Assembly: GCF_900108555.1 (NCBI RefSeq)
Contig: NZ_FNWV01000013.1
Coordinates: 1 to 64,000, forward strand
Length of the DNA stretch: 64,000 nt
Origin: Ruminococcus flavefaciens
GTDB lineage: Bacteria; Bacillota; Clostridia; Oscillospirales; Ruminococcaceae
Reading direction: 5' to 3'
Position numbers and translations under genes: made by a program. The notes under the pieces are model-generated. The model did not search any database. It saw nothing but the letters and a program-made list of their open reading frames with translations, and was not told the origin of the DNA. Of the stretch, positions 17,538-25,734 are shown one piece after another. Each line of letters starts with the position of its first letter. Position 1 is the first letter of the stretch.

Positions 17538-18776
17538 TTATTCCTCGTCAGCAGCAGGTGCTTCCGCAGTTTCCTCAGCTGCTTCAGTATTTTCCTCAAC
17601 AGCTGCTTCGGTCTTTACCTCTTCCTCTGCATCAGGAGCAGTCTCCTCACTCTCTGTCTCAGCAGGACCAGACTCAAATACAGGAGCAACAAAGTCAGGA
17701 CTCATTTCGGGAGCTTCCTCACCTGTTATATTGTCGAACTGCGGCTTGATGTCGATCTTGAAGCCTGTGAGCTTTGCAGCGAGCTTAGCGTTCTGTCCCT
17801 TGTTGCCGATAGCAAGTGAGAGCTGATTGTTCGGAACGATAACTGTGCATATCTTTTCTTCCATAGAAACGATAACTGTCTTGAGTACCTCAGCAGGAGC
17901 AAGTGCTCTTGCGATGAACTCCTCGGGAACTTCGCTCCACGGGATAATGTCGATCTTTTCACCGCTGAGCTCATTTACTACAGCAGTTATTCTTGAACGC
18001 TTAGGACCGATGCAAGCACCTACTGCGTCAACGTTCTCGTCCTTTGACCATACAGCGATCTTTGTTCTTGAACCTGCTTCACGGGAGATAGACTTTACTT
18101 CAACAGTACCGTCATATATCTCGGGAACTTCCTGCTCAAAGAGTCTCTTTACGAGGTCCTTGTGAGTACGTGAGATCTTTACTACAGGCTTCTTGTTCTT
18201 GCCGATGATGCCTGTGATGTAAACCTTTACAGACTTGCCTTCCTCAAGGTTCTCACCGGGTATCTGCTCGTTGCGGAAGAGATAGAGCTCTGTTCCGTCA
18301 TAAACCACTGTAACAGTACCTCTGCCGGGCTCTACCTGAGATACCTTTGCAGTGATACATTCGTGTTCCTTCTGCTCGAACTTGCTGAGCATCTGCTCAC
18401 GGTTGATCTCTCTAAGGTCGCCCTTTATGGACTGCTTAGCTGAAAGAGCAGCCATTCTGCCAAGCTTTGAGATATCCAGTTCCTTCATGATAGTTCCGCC
18501 CACCATAGCGTTAGGGTCCATAGTCTTTGCAACGTCGATATTTACTTCGTTTTCGTCGATAGGCTCATCGTCGATGATGTCCTGTCTGATATACATTTCG
18601 AACTTCTTCGTTTTAGGGTCGATCTCAACTGTTATCCTCTCTTCGCTGTGCGGATAAGCTCTTCTTGCTGCCTTGAGCATAGCTGACTTTACCTTTTCTA
18701 TAAGCAGCTCTGTCTCCACACTGTTTTCTTCGCCAAGAGCCTCAAGTGCCTTGAAAAAGTCCTTATTCATGTTCAT
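17538..18776 (-). CDS. nusA: Transcription termination/antitermination factor NusA
   Basis: The roughly 412-residue protein has the N-terminal RNA-polymerase-binding domain (FFKALEALGEENSVETELL), an S1 domain around residues 135-200 and two KH domains (GPKRSRITAVVNEL and AIGNKGQNAKLAAKLTG). The last 60 residues form an acidic Glu/Ala-rich tail. The ATG at 18774-18776 is 11 nt from GGAGG; an ATG two codons later is an alternative. Confidence 0.94.
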   Translation of the reverse strand: MNMNKDFFKALEALGEENSVETELLIEKVKSAMLKAARRAYPHSEERITVEIDPKTKKFEMYIRQDIIDDEPIDENEVNIDVAKTMDPNAMVGGTIMKELDISKLGRMAALSAKQSIKGDLREINREQMLSKFEQKEHECITAKVSQVEPGRGTVTVVYDGTELYLFRNEQIPGENLEEGKSVKVYITGIIGKNKKPVVKISRTHKDLVKRLFEQEVPEIYDGTVEVKSISREAGSRTKIAVWSKDENVDAVGACIGPKRSRITAVVNELSGEKIDIIPWSEVPEEFIARALAPAEVLKTVIVSMEEKICTVIVPNNQLSLAIGNKGQNAKLAAKLTGFKIDIKPQFDNITGEEAPEMSPDFVAPVFESGPAETESEETAPDAEEEVKTEAAVEENTEAAEETAEAPAADEE

Positions 18777-18820
18777 GTCTGTAAATTCCTCCAATATATT
18801 ATATTTTGTTTTTTTGCATT

Positions 18821-19294
18821 TCAGAAATCAAGATAAAGCTTTACAAAAGCAATATCTGCCAGAGGGAATTTCTTCTCCTCACCGCTTTCGAGAGCCACGG
18901 TAACGCCCTCTTTATCCGCACCAACAAGCTTGGCAACTATTTCCTTTTCCCCGTCAACAGCTCTTATGAAGCGTATCTTGACGTCATCGCCCTGACACAC
19001 CTCAAAGTGCTCCTCCTTGACAAGCTCACGCTCCAGACCTGCCGAACCGACTTCAAGCATATAGCTCTGAGCAATGGGGTCTTTCTCATCGAGGATATCG
19101 CTTATAGGAGCATTTGCACGTTCACAGTCCGCAATGGTTATTCCCTCGTCCTGATCTATAAAGACTCTCAAATACCACATCGCGCCTTCTTTTTCGTAGC
19201 AAACGTCCCAGAGGTAATAGCCCAGCTCATCTGTGATAGGCTTGATAAGATCGTATACCTTTTGTTCCGTACCGCCGAATTTTTTGAATTTCAT
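18821..19294 (-). CDS. rimP: Ribosome maturation factor RimP
   Basis: The 157-residue protein acts in 30S subunit maturation. Family motifs are LGYYLWDVCYEKEGAMWYLRVFID and the SAGLERELVKEEHFE segment. It is the first gene of the translation operon. The only good SD (AGGAG) lies about 28 nt before the ATG, and a palindrome CCGATATATCGG in between may fold and shorten the distance. Confidence 0.92.
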   Translation of the reverse strand: MKFKKFGGTEQKVYDLIKPITDELGYYLWDVCYEKEGAMWYLRVFIDQDEGITIADCERANAPISDILDEKDPIAQSYMLEVGSAGLERELVKEEHFEVCQGDDVKIRFIRAVDGEKEIVAKLVGADKEGVTVALESGEEKKFPLADIAFVKLYLDF

Positions 19295-19350
19295 AGGCAG
19301 TTTTTCCCGATATATCGGTTATCTCCTTTCATAGTTTCGATATAAATACT

Positions 19351-19374
19351 AAAGACCGGAAGGTTCCGGTCTTT
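19351..19374 (-). promoter_or_regulatory. Leader hairpin of the rimP operon
   Basis: AAAGACCGGAA (19351-19361) pairs exactly with TTCCGGTCTTT (19364-19374) between the promoter and rimP. No strong U-run follows in the direction of transcription, so it may be a stability or control hairpin rather than a terminator. Confidence 0.6.
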
Positions 19375-19394
19375 GGGTTTACTATCATCATAAA

Positions 19395-19423
19395 GTATTA
19401 TACCACGATTTTTCGCAAAAATC
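19395..19423 (-). promoter_or_regulatory. Sigma-A promoter of the rimP-ribF operon
   Basis: The minus strand reads TTGATT, a 17-bp spacer ending CGTGG, then TATAAT. It lies about 100 bp upstream of rimP and is the only strong promoter seen for the operon. Coordinates are good to a base or two. Confidence 0.8.
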
Positions 19424-19485
19424 AAGTGTTTTTCGGAATTTTTTTCAAAAAACTTCTTATTATATAAGAAGATACGAAAAAGCTC

Positions 19486-19527
19486 CTCTCATCATGCCTG
19501 CGGCGGCACTGAGAGGAGCTTTGTTTT
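19486..19527. terminator. Bidirectional terminator after the secreted-protein genes
   Basis: AAAGCTCCTCTC pairs with GAGAGGAGCTTT, and T-runs lie on both sides. It ends the minus-strand transcript of the three secreted proteins. Confidence 0.85.
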
Positions 19528-19574
19528 TATTATAAATCCCGTTTTTGTCCCTATATCTATTATAATTACTACAA

Positions 19575-20165
19575 TTACTTTACAACCCCAACTGTTGTGG
19601 TCTTTATTGCATGACCTGCGATCTGATTATAAGCATTTAAATATTCTTTTTCCTTTATACTCGGAGTCTTAACATTACTGCCGTATGTTCCAACTATTAC
19701 TGTCTCAGGAAATACATATGTTACCATGTTTTTGAGATTTCCATTTTTTAAGTTACTGCCATATGTTCCAACTATTTCAGTCTCAGGAAATACATATGTT
19801 ACCATGTTTTTGAGATTTCCATTTTTTAAGTTACTGCCATATGTTCCAACTATCTCTGTCTCAGGAAATACATATGTTACCATAGCATTAGGGCGATTAA
19901 CATTTATTCCTGTTCGCGTATGAATAGGCATTGTGTCCAGATCATCATTAACACCACAAACTATAGTAACATCTGTATGTGGCTTCTCATCATCAAAATT
20001 GGATATTGGAAATGTCTGTACAGATAGACCTATTTCTTTTTCGATAGCAGGCTCTATTCTTCCGACAGATAATCTCTGACCGTCAATTGCGTTAGCTGTC
20101 ATAGGAACCATACACATTGTTGCTAATGTTATAGATGCAAAGATCTTCTTAAAATTAGTTTTCAT
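19575..20165 (-). CDS. Secreted repeat protein A (three 26-residue repeats)
   Basis: The 196-residue protein has a clear signal peptide (residues 1-26, ending MTANA). Three near-identical units begin at Met95, Met121 and Met147, each opening MVTYVFPETEIVGTYGSN; the third runs into the conserved C-terminus YNQIAGHAIKTTTVGV. I know no family for it. The first 26 residues are identical to those of protein B and the tail is shared by all three neighbours. It is third in a three-gene operon under a promoter flanked by 21-bp direct repeats. A secreted signal, toxin or surface polymer are all possible. Confidence 0.65.
   Translation of the reverse strand: MKTNFKKIFASITLATMCMVPMTANAIDGQRLSVGRIEPAIEKEIGLSVQTFPISNFDDEKPHTDVTIVCGVNDDLDTMPIHTRTGINVNRPNAMVTYVFPETEIVGTYGSNLKNGNLKNMVTYVFPETEIVGTYGSNLKNGNLKNMVTYVFPETVIVGTYGSNVKTPSIKEKEYLNAYNQIAGHAIKTTTVGVVK
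19665..19883. repeat. 78-bp tandem repeat inside protein A gene
   Basis: Units at 19806-19883 and 19728-19805 are almost identical, and a partial third copy runs to 19665. The repeat preserves the reading frame (26 codons). Confidence 0.85.
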
Positions 20166-20187
20166 AATATTCTCCCCCCGTTAATGG

Positions 20188-20679
20188 TTAAAAACTGTTT
20201 ACGCCGACTGTTGTGGTCTTTATTGCATGACCTGCAACCTGATTAAATGCATTCAGATAATCTTTATCTTTAGCATACACATCTGTACCTCTAAACTTTA
20301 TTTCAGTGCAATTAGTGATAACAGACCCATCCACCCATGTACAGGTGCTCATATTTTTTCCTGTAACTATCGAAATATCGCCACCTTTATAGCCGAATTC
20401 ATACGGCTTTGTTCCGCAGCCTGTGTTTATAGGTTTCAATTCATAAGCATCTCCAAAACTTCCTCTTGCATAAGCAGTTTCAATAGCTGCTCCTGCCTGT
20501 GCAATCTTTGTTGAGCGGTGTATGCTTGTATCATATTCAGCCTGAATGCACATAACCTTATTGCTGCCTGCATTATCGATCACAGTGGCTTCAATACTTG
20601 CTGCATTTGCTGTCATAGGAACCATACACATTGTTGCTAATGTTATAGATGCAAAGATCTTCTTAAAATTAGTTTTCAT
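20188..20679 (-). CDS. Secreted protein B of the tandem trio
   Basis: The 163-residue exported protein has a signal peptide identical to that of protein A (residues 1-26). The central region differs and lacks the ETEIVGTYG repeat. It has four cysteines in the mature region (in KVMCIQAE, NTGCGTKP, STCTWVDG, ITNCTE). The C-terminus YLNAFNQVAGHAIKTTTVGV matches the trio. The identical 5' and 3' ends around a divergent middle suggest cassette-like exchange. Function unknown. Confidence 0.65.
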   Translation of the reverse strand: MKTNFKKIFASITLATMCMVPMTANAASIEATVIDNAGSNKVMCIQAEYDTSIHRSTKIAQAGAAIETAYARGSFGDAYELKPINTGCGTKPYEFGYKGGDISIVTGKNMSTCTWVDGSVITNCTEIKFRGTDVYAKDKDYLNAFNQVAGHAIKTTTVGVNSF

Positions 20680-20701
20680 AATATTTTCCCCCTAATAATG
20701 A

Positions 20702-21214
20702 TCAAAATGCGTTTACGCCGACTGTTGTAGTCTTTATTGCATGACCAGCTATCTGATTATAAGCATTTAAATATTCTTTTTCTTTTACGCCCTGTGTCTT
20801 AACATTACTGCCGTATGTACCAATGATCTTTGTCTCAGGCATTACGATAGTTTCACACACCCTATCCTTGTTGTAGCCTTCCAGATAGCCCTTACCATTG
20901 CCATATGTGCCGACGATCTTTGTCTCGGGCATTACGATAGTCTCTGCAACCAGATCATTACGATTATAGCCTTTTGACCTGATGTTAGCAATATCAGATG
21001 CATTTCCTGTAAGTATTGTTTTGCCTTCGAGATTGCTATTAAAGTTAGAAATAGGCATTGTGGAACAGTAAATCGGCTCGTCCCCTTTTATTTTACCGGA
21101 GCTCTGTACCATTTCAATACCTGCCGCACTTGCTGACATAACGCTTACCATTGGTACTGCACACATTGCTGCTGCGAAAATGGCTGTCATTGTTCTTTTA
21201 AATGTAGCTTTCAT
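20702..21214 (-). CDS. Secreted repeat protein C of the tandem trio
   Basis: This 170-residue exported protein is encoded first in the operon. The signal peptide (about 1-31) differs from that of A and B. Two units of the pattern ETIVMPETKIVGTYGNG are followed by the shared tail YNQIAGHAIKTTTVGVNAF. The mature protein also has PISNF, like protein A. It follows a TATAAT with a poor -35 that abuts three 21-bp direct repeats. Confidence 0.65.
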   Translation of the reverse strand: MKATFKRTMTAIFAAAMCAVPMVSVMSASAAGIEMVQSSGKIKGDEPIYCSTMPISNFNSNLEGKTILTGNASDIANIRSKGYNRNDLVAETIVMPETKIVGTYGNGKGYLEGYNKDRVCETIVMPETKIIGTYGSNVKTQGVKEKEYLNAYNQIAGHAIKTTTVGVNAF

Positions 21215-21304
21215 AATATTCTCTCCTTAATAAAATATAGTAATGTACGGGATAATTGCTTCGCTGAGGTTTTCGTTTCAGGTGTTGCGCAACCCTATGC
21301 TTTT

Positions 21305-21333
21305 ATTATACTCAGATTTCCCGTTTTGCATAG
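21305..21333 (-). promoter_or_regulatory. Probable activator-dependent promoter of the secreted trio
   Basis: The minus strand has TATAAT (21305-21310). The -35 position at 21328-21333 reads CTATGC, unlike the consensus. The direct repeats begin two bases upstream of it, which is the geometry of a class II activator site. Confidence 0.6.
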
Positions 21334-21334
21334 G

Positions 21335-21397
21335 TGAAATATGTCATTTGATGAGTGACATATGTCACTTTCTGAATGACATATGTAACGCCGAACG
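21335..21397 (-). promoter_or_regulatory. Three direct repeats, 21-bp period (probable LytTR operator)
   Basis: Units at 21335-21355, 21356-21376 and 21377-21397 each begin (plus strand) TGA(A/C)ATATGT or TGACATATGT. The exact 21-bp spacing keeps the sites on one helix face. LytTR regulators such as AgrA bind 9-bp direct repeats about 21 bp apart, and a LytTR gene lies less than 1 kb away. Confidence 0.7.
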
Positions 21398-21481
21398 CGT
21401 AAAATGGTCAGACAAACCTGTATAAAGCTCTGTATATAGCCAAAGTTATACTGCGAACCTATATCGCGGTACAAAATGCAG

Positions 21482-21510
21482 CAAAACAGGCGACTCATAA
21501 AGCCGCCTGT
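21482..21510 (-). terminator. Terminator of the LytTR operon
   Basis: ACAGGCG (21486-21492) pairs with CGCCTGT (21504-21510), followed by TTTTGC on the minus strand. Confidence 0.65.
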
Positions 21511-21520
21511 CCTCTCTATT

Positions 21521-22243
21521 TTATTCTTCCAACGTTACCTGACTGTACTCGTTGACATTAAGTTTTACTCTCGTCTGAACGTCAACGTGCTGCTCCTTGC
21601 TGTCTGTGTATTTGCCGAAAAACAGACTGTATGTTATTGTAAAATCGTCCTTGTAGCCTCCGGTATCTATTGCGATCAATCCGTTTTCACTCATAGTGTC
21701 CCAGTTTGCAGAAAAATGATTAAACTCGAAATCAACGGTAATATCCGAAAATGTTACCGATCTGCTGCCTGTGTATTTAGCCGTTGCCAGTACAGGTGCA
21801 AACGCATGAGTATACTCCTGATCCAAAGTATATATCTCGATACAGGTATCACCCTTATTAACAGTGTGCTTTGTGTAGCCCTTTATCTCGTCGCCGAAGC
21901 TGTACTCACCGATAAGCGAATCTTCAAGAAGCGTATCATGCATCATTATTATTGACGGTTCGGATATCATGTTCATATGTGACATTTTCATTTTCGCCGA
22001 CACGAATACTATAAGCCCCGCCCATAGCACAAGTACAATACCAACAGCACTTGTCAGTATAACGATAACAAACTTTACAGGCGACATCATGGGCTTGATT
22101 TTAGCTTTTCTGCCCTCTGCAAGTCTCTTGTTTATCTTTCGTGTATACGATGCACGATATACAGCAAAACCTATGGCCATCAAAGCCGCGATTATAAGAA
22201 GAAAAATTATTGACACAACAATTATATTTGAATTCTCTTTCAT
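21521..22243 (-). CDS. Two-helix membrane protein, partner of LytTR regulator
   Basis: The 240-residue protein has two membrane helices (about residues 8-28 and 58-85) and a C-terminal external domain rich in beta segments. It follows the LytTR gene by 12 bp with GGAGGGG just before the ATG at 22241-22243. In LytTR regulatory systems such as HdrRM and BrsRM of Streptococcus mutans, a stand-alone LytTR protein is paired with an inhibitory membrane protein. This gene occupies that position, although I see no sequence relationship to those partners. Confidence 0.65.
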   Translation of the reverse strand: MKENSNIIVVSIIFLLIIAALMAIGFAVYRASYTRKINKRLAEGRKAKIKPMMSPVKFVIVILTSAVGIVLVLWAGLIVFVSAKMKMSHMNMISEPSIIMMHDTLLEDSLIGEYSFGDEIKGYTKHTVNKGDTCIEIYTLDQEYTHAFAPVLATAKYTGSRSVTFSDITVDFEFNHFSANWDTMSENGLIAIDTGGYKDDFTITYSLFFGKYTDSKEQHVDVQTRVKLNVNEYSQVTLEE

Positions 22244-22255
22244 GTTCACCCCTCC

Positions 22256-22702
22256 TTAAATCCCTAAGAATTCCTTGAATATGTAGTAATACGTCCTTGT
22301 AACGTCCACCTTTGCGCCGTTCTTCATAGTCAGCATGAACTTCTGCGACAGCGCAGGACGTATTGACTTTATATGCGACATTGACACTATGACCGAGTTG
22401 CTCACACGTATGAACTCTTTAGGATCGAGTATCTCCTCAAGACGGCGCAGCGGCTCGGAAAGCCTGTATTCCTCTGTACCGCAATATGTTACTATATCAT
22501 GTGCAAAACTTTCTATATGAGAGATATCCTTTGTTTCGAGCCTGTATATCTCCTCGCCGCGCCTTGCTATAAGATGCGATACCGTGATGTTGCTCTCCGA
22601 GAGTATAAGTTCAGCGGTGTCATCGATATCTATGCCCCTTTTTATCAATTCAGCCGCTATCGCATCGTAGTGTTCGTCGCTTACTAACAGTCTTATCTTC
22701 AT
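22256..22702 (-). CDS. Stand-alone LytTR-family DNA-binding regulator
   Basis: The 148-residue protein lacks a receiver domain. Residues 1-50 are a small N-terminal region (VSDEHYDAIAAELIKRGIDI). Residues about 55-148 form a LytTR domain with IYRLETKDISHIESFAHDIV, LEEILDPKEFIRVSNSVIV and MKNGAKVDVTRTYYYIFKEFL. This size and layout match regulators of the HdrR/BrsR type. It most likely binds the 21-bp repeats at 21335-21397 and drives the three secreted proteins (inference). Confidence 0.85.
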   Translation of the reverse strand: MKIRLLVSDEHYDAIAAELIKRGIDIDDTAELILSESNITVSHLIARRGEEIYRLETKDISHIESFAHDIVTYCGTEEYRLSEPLRRLEEILDPKEFIRVSNSVIVSMSHIKSIRPALSQKFMLTMKNGAKVDVTRTYYYIFKEFLGI

Positions 22703-22748
22703 TTGCTCGCATCGCCTCCCTGTATCATTGATAAGCTTATCTGTCTAT

Positions 22749-22777
22749 ATTATAAATTGAGCAGATGAAAAAATCAA
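22749..22777 (-). promoter_or_regulatory. Promoter of the LytTR operon
   Basis: The minus strand reads TTGATT (22772-22777), a 17-bp spacer and TATAAT (22749-22754), about 45 bp before the LytTR start codon. Confidence 0.8.
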
Positions 22778-22880
22778 TACTCACCGCATACCTTTCGCTT
22801 TTGGAAGCATATCTTGCATTTGCACTCACACAGCAGGCATACATCAACATAAAGTATAAGTCCAGCAGAAAAGTGATATA

Positions 22881-22917
22881 ACATTTTGAGTAATTATAGT
22901 GTAATATTACAAAATGT
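22881..22917. promoter_or_regulatory. Nested inverted repeat upstream of cellobiose phosphorylase
   Basis: ACATTTTG (22881-22888) is the inverse of CAAAATGT (22910-22917), and the palindrome GTAATATTAC (22901-22910) lies inside. The element is about 55 bp upstream of the -35 box of the phosphorylase gene and could be an operator. Confidence 0.4.
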
Positions 22918-22971
22918 AGTAAAAACTTGTCATTTTTTGCTGTTGTTAACGATATGTTCATTTTTACCCCC

Positions 22972-23000
22972 TTGTCAAAGCTCCCGTTTAATGGTATAAT
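22972..23000 (+). promoter_or_regulatory. Promoter of the cellobiose phosphorylase gene
   Basis: TTGTCA (22972-22977), a 17-bp spacer ending ATGG and TATAAT (22995-23000), an extended -10 promoter. Confidence 0.85.
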
Positions 23001-23063
23001 TAGAATGATATTTTCTGCCCGAGGAAAGCACTGTCCAACGGCAGCTGAGAAGGAGAATGTATT

Positions 23064-25481
23064 ATGCAGTACGGACATTTTGATCTTGAAAACAAAGAAT
23101 ATGTCATTACTAACCCCGCCACACCCGCACCCTGGGCAAACTATTTAGGTGATCCCGAATACGGTGCTATGATATCCAATAACGCAGCAGGCTACAGCTT
23201 CGTAAAATCAGGTGCAAACGGAAGACTTTCACGTTTCCGCTTCAACTCTGATATGGCTCTTCCGGGTCGTTACATTTATATAAGAGATAACGATACCGCT
23301 GATTACTGGTCAGCTTCATGGCAGCCTGTAGGCAAGCCCCTTGACAAGTATAAGAGCGAGTGCCGCCACGGTACAGCTTATACAGTCATTTCTGCTGAGT
23401 ACGCAGAGATCAAGTCCGAGACTACATACTATGTTCCATACGGCAAGACATACGAAGTATGGAGAGCTAAGGTAACAAACAACTCCTCAAAGGAGAGAAA
23501 GCTCTCTGTATTCGGTTTTATAGAATTCACAAACGAGCCTAACTATGAGCAGGATCAGGTAAATCTCCAGTACACACTGTTCATCACCCGTACAAGCTTT
23601 GAGGGCGGCAACCGTATCCTCCAGCACATGAACGAGAACACAGGCTTCGATGAGAACGGCTACAACGGTCAGGAGCGTTTCTTCGGTATGGTCGGTCAGC
23701 CTGTTACAGGCTGCTGCGGAAGCTTCAGCGACTTCATCGGACCTTACAGAACTTTCTCAAATCCTATCGCTGTCGAGAACGGCAAGTGCAGCGGCGTTAT
23801 GAACTATAACTCCAACTCCTGCGGTGCTCTCCAGAGCGACATCACACTTGCTCCCGGCGAGACAAAGGAATTCGTTTTCGTACTCGGCGAGCGCAAGGAT
23901 CCCGAGGCTGCTGCTATACTTGAAGAATACAAGGCAGCAGGCAAGGTAGATGCAGAAGTCAAGCAGCTCAAGGACTACTGGCATGGTCAGCTCTCAAACT
24001 TCAAGGTAGAGACTCCTTCCGACGAATTCAACAACATGATAAATGTATGGAACGCTTATCAGTGCTTCATTACTTTTATCTGGTCAAGAGCAGCTTCATT
24101 CATATACTGCGGTCTGAGAAACGGCTACGGCTACCGCGATACTGTTCAGGATATTCAGGGTATCATACACCTTGATCCCGAAATGGCTGCCGAAAAGATA
24201 CGCTTCATGCTTTCCGCTCAGGTAAGCAACGGCGGCGGACTCCCACTGGTTAAGTTCGACCACAACGCAGGTCACGAAACTTGCCCTGACGAGAACGACG
24301 AGCACAGCGTTTACGCTAAGGAAACAGGACACCCCTCATACCGTGCAGACGATGCTCTCTGGCTCTTCCCGACTATCGTTAAGTACCTCGGCGAGAGCGG
24401 CAACAAGGGCTTCCTCGACGAAGTTATCACCTACGCAGAAGAAGGCGGCGGAAAGGCTACAGTTTACGAGCATCTCAAGAACGCTATCCGCTTCTCTATG
24501 GAGCGTCTTGGCAGTCACGATATGCCGGCAGGTCTCCACGCTGACTGGAACGACTGTCTCCGCCTCGGCGCAAAGGGCGAGTCCACATTCGTTGCATTCC
24601 AGCTCTACTACGCTATGAACGTTATGCGCGACATGGCTAAGGACAAGAACGACACAGACTACATCACATACCTTGACGATGCTCAGAAGAAGCTTGGCGC
24701 AGCTCTTGAAAAGTGCTGGGACGAGGACAGATTTATCCGCGGTATCCGCGACAACGGCGTTATCGTTGGTGCAAAGAAGGATCCCGAGGCTAATATGTGG
24801 CTCAATCCTCAGAGCTGGAGTGTGATCTCACACTTTGCTTCCGACGAGCAGGCTGAAAAGGCTATGAACAGCGTTCACGATATACTCAATACACCTTACG
24901 GTGCTAAGCTCCTTGAACCACCTTACAAGTACCACCACTTCAAGGGTGCGCTCATGCAGGTATTCAACCTTGATACAAAGGAAAACGGTGGTATCTTCTC
25001 ACAGTCACAGGGCTGGCTCATACTTGCCGAGTCTCTCCTCGGTCACGGTGACCGCGCATTCGAGTACTTCCTCGAAAGCTCACCTGCTGCCATGAACGAC
25101 AAGGCTGAGATACGTGTTATGGAGCCATACGTACACGGTCAGTTCACCGAGTCAAAGGCTTCTCCTTACGAGGGACGTTCACACGTTCACTGGCTCACAG
25201 GTACAGCTTCAACTGTTATGGTCGGCTGTGTTGAGGGTATCTGCGGTATGCGTCCTGACCTTAACGGACTTACTATCGCTCCGTCTATCCCTGCTAAGTG
25301 GGACGGCTTCAAGATCGAGAAGAACTTCCGCGGCAAGAAGCTCAACATCAATATCGACAACTCCGCACACGTTCAGAGCGGCGTTAAGGAGATCACTCTC
25401 AACGGCGAAAAGCTGACAGGCAACTATGTTCCTGCCGATAAGCTTGCTGCTGTAAACGAGATAAACGTAGTACTTGGTTAA
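23064..25481 (+). CDS. GH94 cellobiose phosphorylase
   Basis: The 805-residue cytoplasmic enzyme splits cellobiose with phosphate into glucose 1-phosphate and glucose, saving ATP after cellulose breakdown. No signal peptide is present. The N-terminal beta-sandwich region (YGHFDLENKEYVITNP, YYVPYGKTYEVWRAKV) and the (alpha/alpha)6 barrel are evident. Barrel motifs include GLRNGYGYRDTVQD and HADWNDCL at about 492-499, which carries the family's catalytic Asp. The length fits cellobiose rather than cellodextrin phosphorylase. Codon use is strongly biased, indicating high expression. AAGGAG lies 8 nt before the ATG. Confidence 0.92.
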   Translation: MQYGHFDLENKEYVITNPATPAPWANYLGDPEYGAMISNNAAGYSFVKSGANGRLSRFRFNSDMALPGRYIYIRDNDTADYWSASWQPVGKPLDKYKSECRHGTAYTVISAEYAEIKSETTYYVPYGKTYEVWRAKVTNNSSKERKLSVFGFIEFTNEPNYEQDQVNLQYTLFITRTSFEGGNRILQHMNENTGFDENGYNGQERFFGMVGQPVTGCCGSFSDFIGPYRTFSNPIAVENGKCSGVMNYNSNSCGALQSDITLAPGETKEFVFVLGERKDPEAAAILEEYKAAGKVDAEVKQLKDYWHGQLSNFKVETPSDEFNNMINVWNAYQCFITFIWSRAASFIYCGLRNGYGYRDTVQDIQGIIHLDPEMAAEKIRFMLSAQVSNGGGLPLVKFDHNAGHETCPDENDEHSVYAKETGHPSYRADDALWLFPTIVKYLGESGNKGFLDEVITYAEEGGGKATVYEHLKNAIRFSMERLGSHDMPAGLHADWNDCLRLGAKGESTFVAFQLYYAMNVMRDMAKDKNDTDYITYLDDAQKKLGAALEKCWDEDRFIRGIRDNGVIVGAKKDPEANMWLNPQSWSVISHFASDEQAEKAMNSVHDILNTPYGAKLLEPPYKYHHFKGALMQVFNLDTKENGGIFSQSQGWLILAESLLGHGDRAFEYFLESSPAAMNDKAEIRVMEPYVHGQFTESKASPYEGRSHVHWLTGTASTVMVGCVEGICGMRPDLNGLTIAPSIPAKWDGFKIEKNFRGKKLNINIDNSAHVQSGVKEITLNGEKLTGNYVPADKLAAVNEINVVLG

Positions 25482-25485
25482 GTCA

Positions 25486-25527
25486 GAACTAAGAACTAAG
25501 AGCTAAGAGCTAAGAACTTAGAATTAA
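25486..25527. repeat. Heptamer-periodic repeat array
   Basis: Six tandem 7-mers of the type AACTAAG, AGCTAAG and AACTTAG lie between the phosphorylase stop codon and its terminator. They belong to the same family as the arrays near 32.3, 33.2, 47.9 and 59.3 kb. Confidence 0.7.
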
Positions 25528-25556
25528 GGCACTGTGATTTTCACAGTGCCTTTTTT
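25526..25556 (+). terminator. Terminator of cellobiose phosphorylase
   Basis: AAGGCACTGTGA pairs with TCACAGTGCCTT, followed by a run of six T. Confidence 0.9.
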
Positions 25557-25561
25557 GTATC

Positions 25562-25679
25562 TGTAGGGGCTGCCTTTGGCAGTCCGCAAATCGAGAACTG
25601 CTAATGTAGGGACGCGCATTGCGCGTCCGCATAAATGTGATATTTTCTGAACGGACGACCAATGGTCGTCCCTACATTA
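25562..25679. repeat. Cluster of TGTAGGG/CCCTACA-type palindromes
   Basis: There are three units: GTAGGGGCTGCC...GGCAG (25562-25583), TGTAGGGACGCGC...GCGCGTCC (25605-25629) and GGACGACC...GGTCGTCCCTACAT (25652-25677). Ends are constant, and cores differ but remain self-complementary. Confidence 0.7.
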
Positions 25680-25734
25680 TTGTGCAGACTGTTATATTTG
25701 GCCTGTGTCGATTGTGCATTCAGTCAAATTTGAC

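Noticed and set aside
19665..19883. 78-bp tandem repeats as a CRISPR array
   Set aside because: The units are in-frame coding repeats without unique spacers, inside a gene with a signal peptide and SD.
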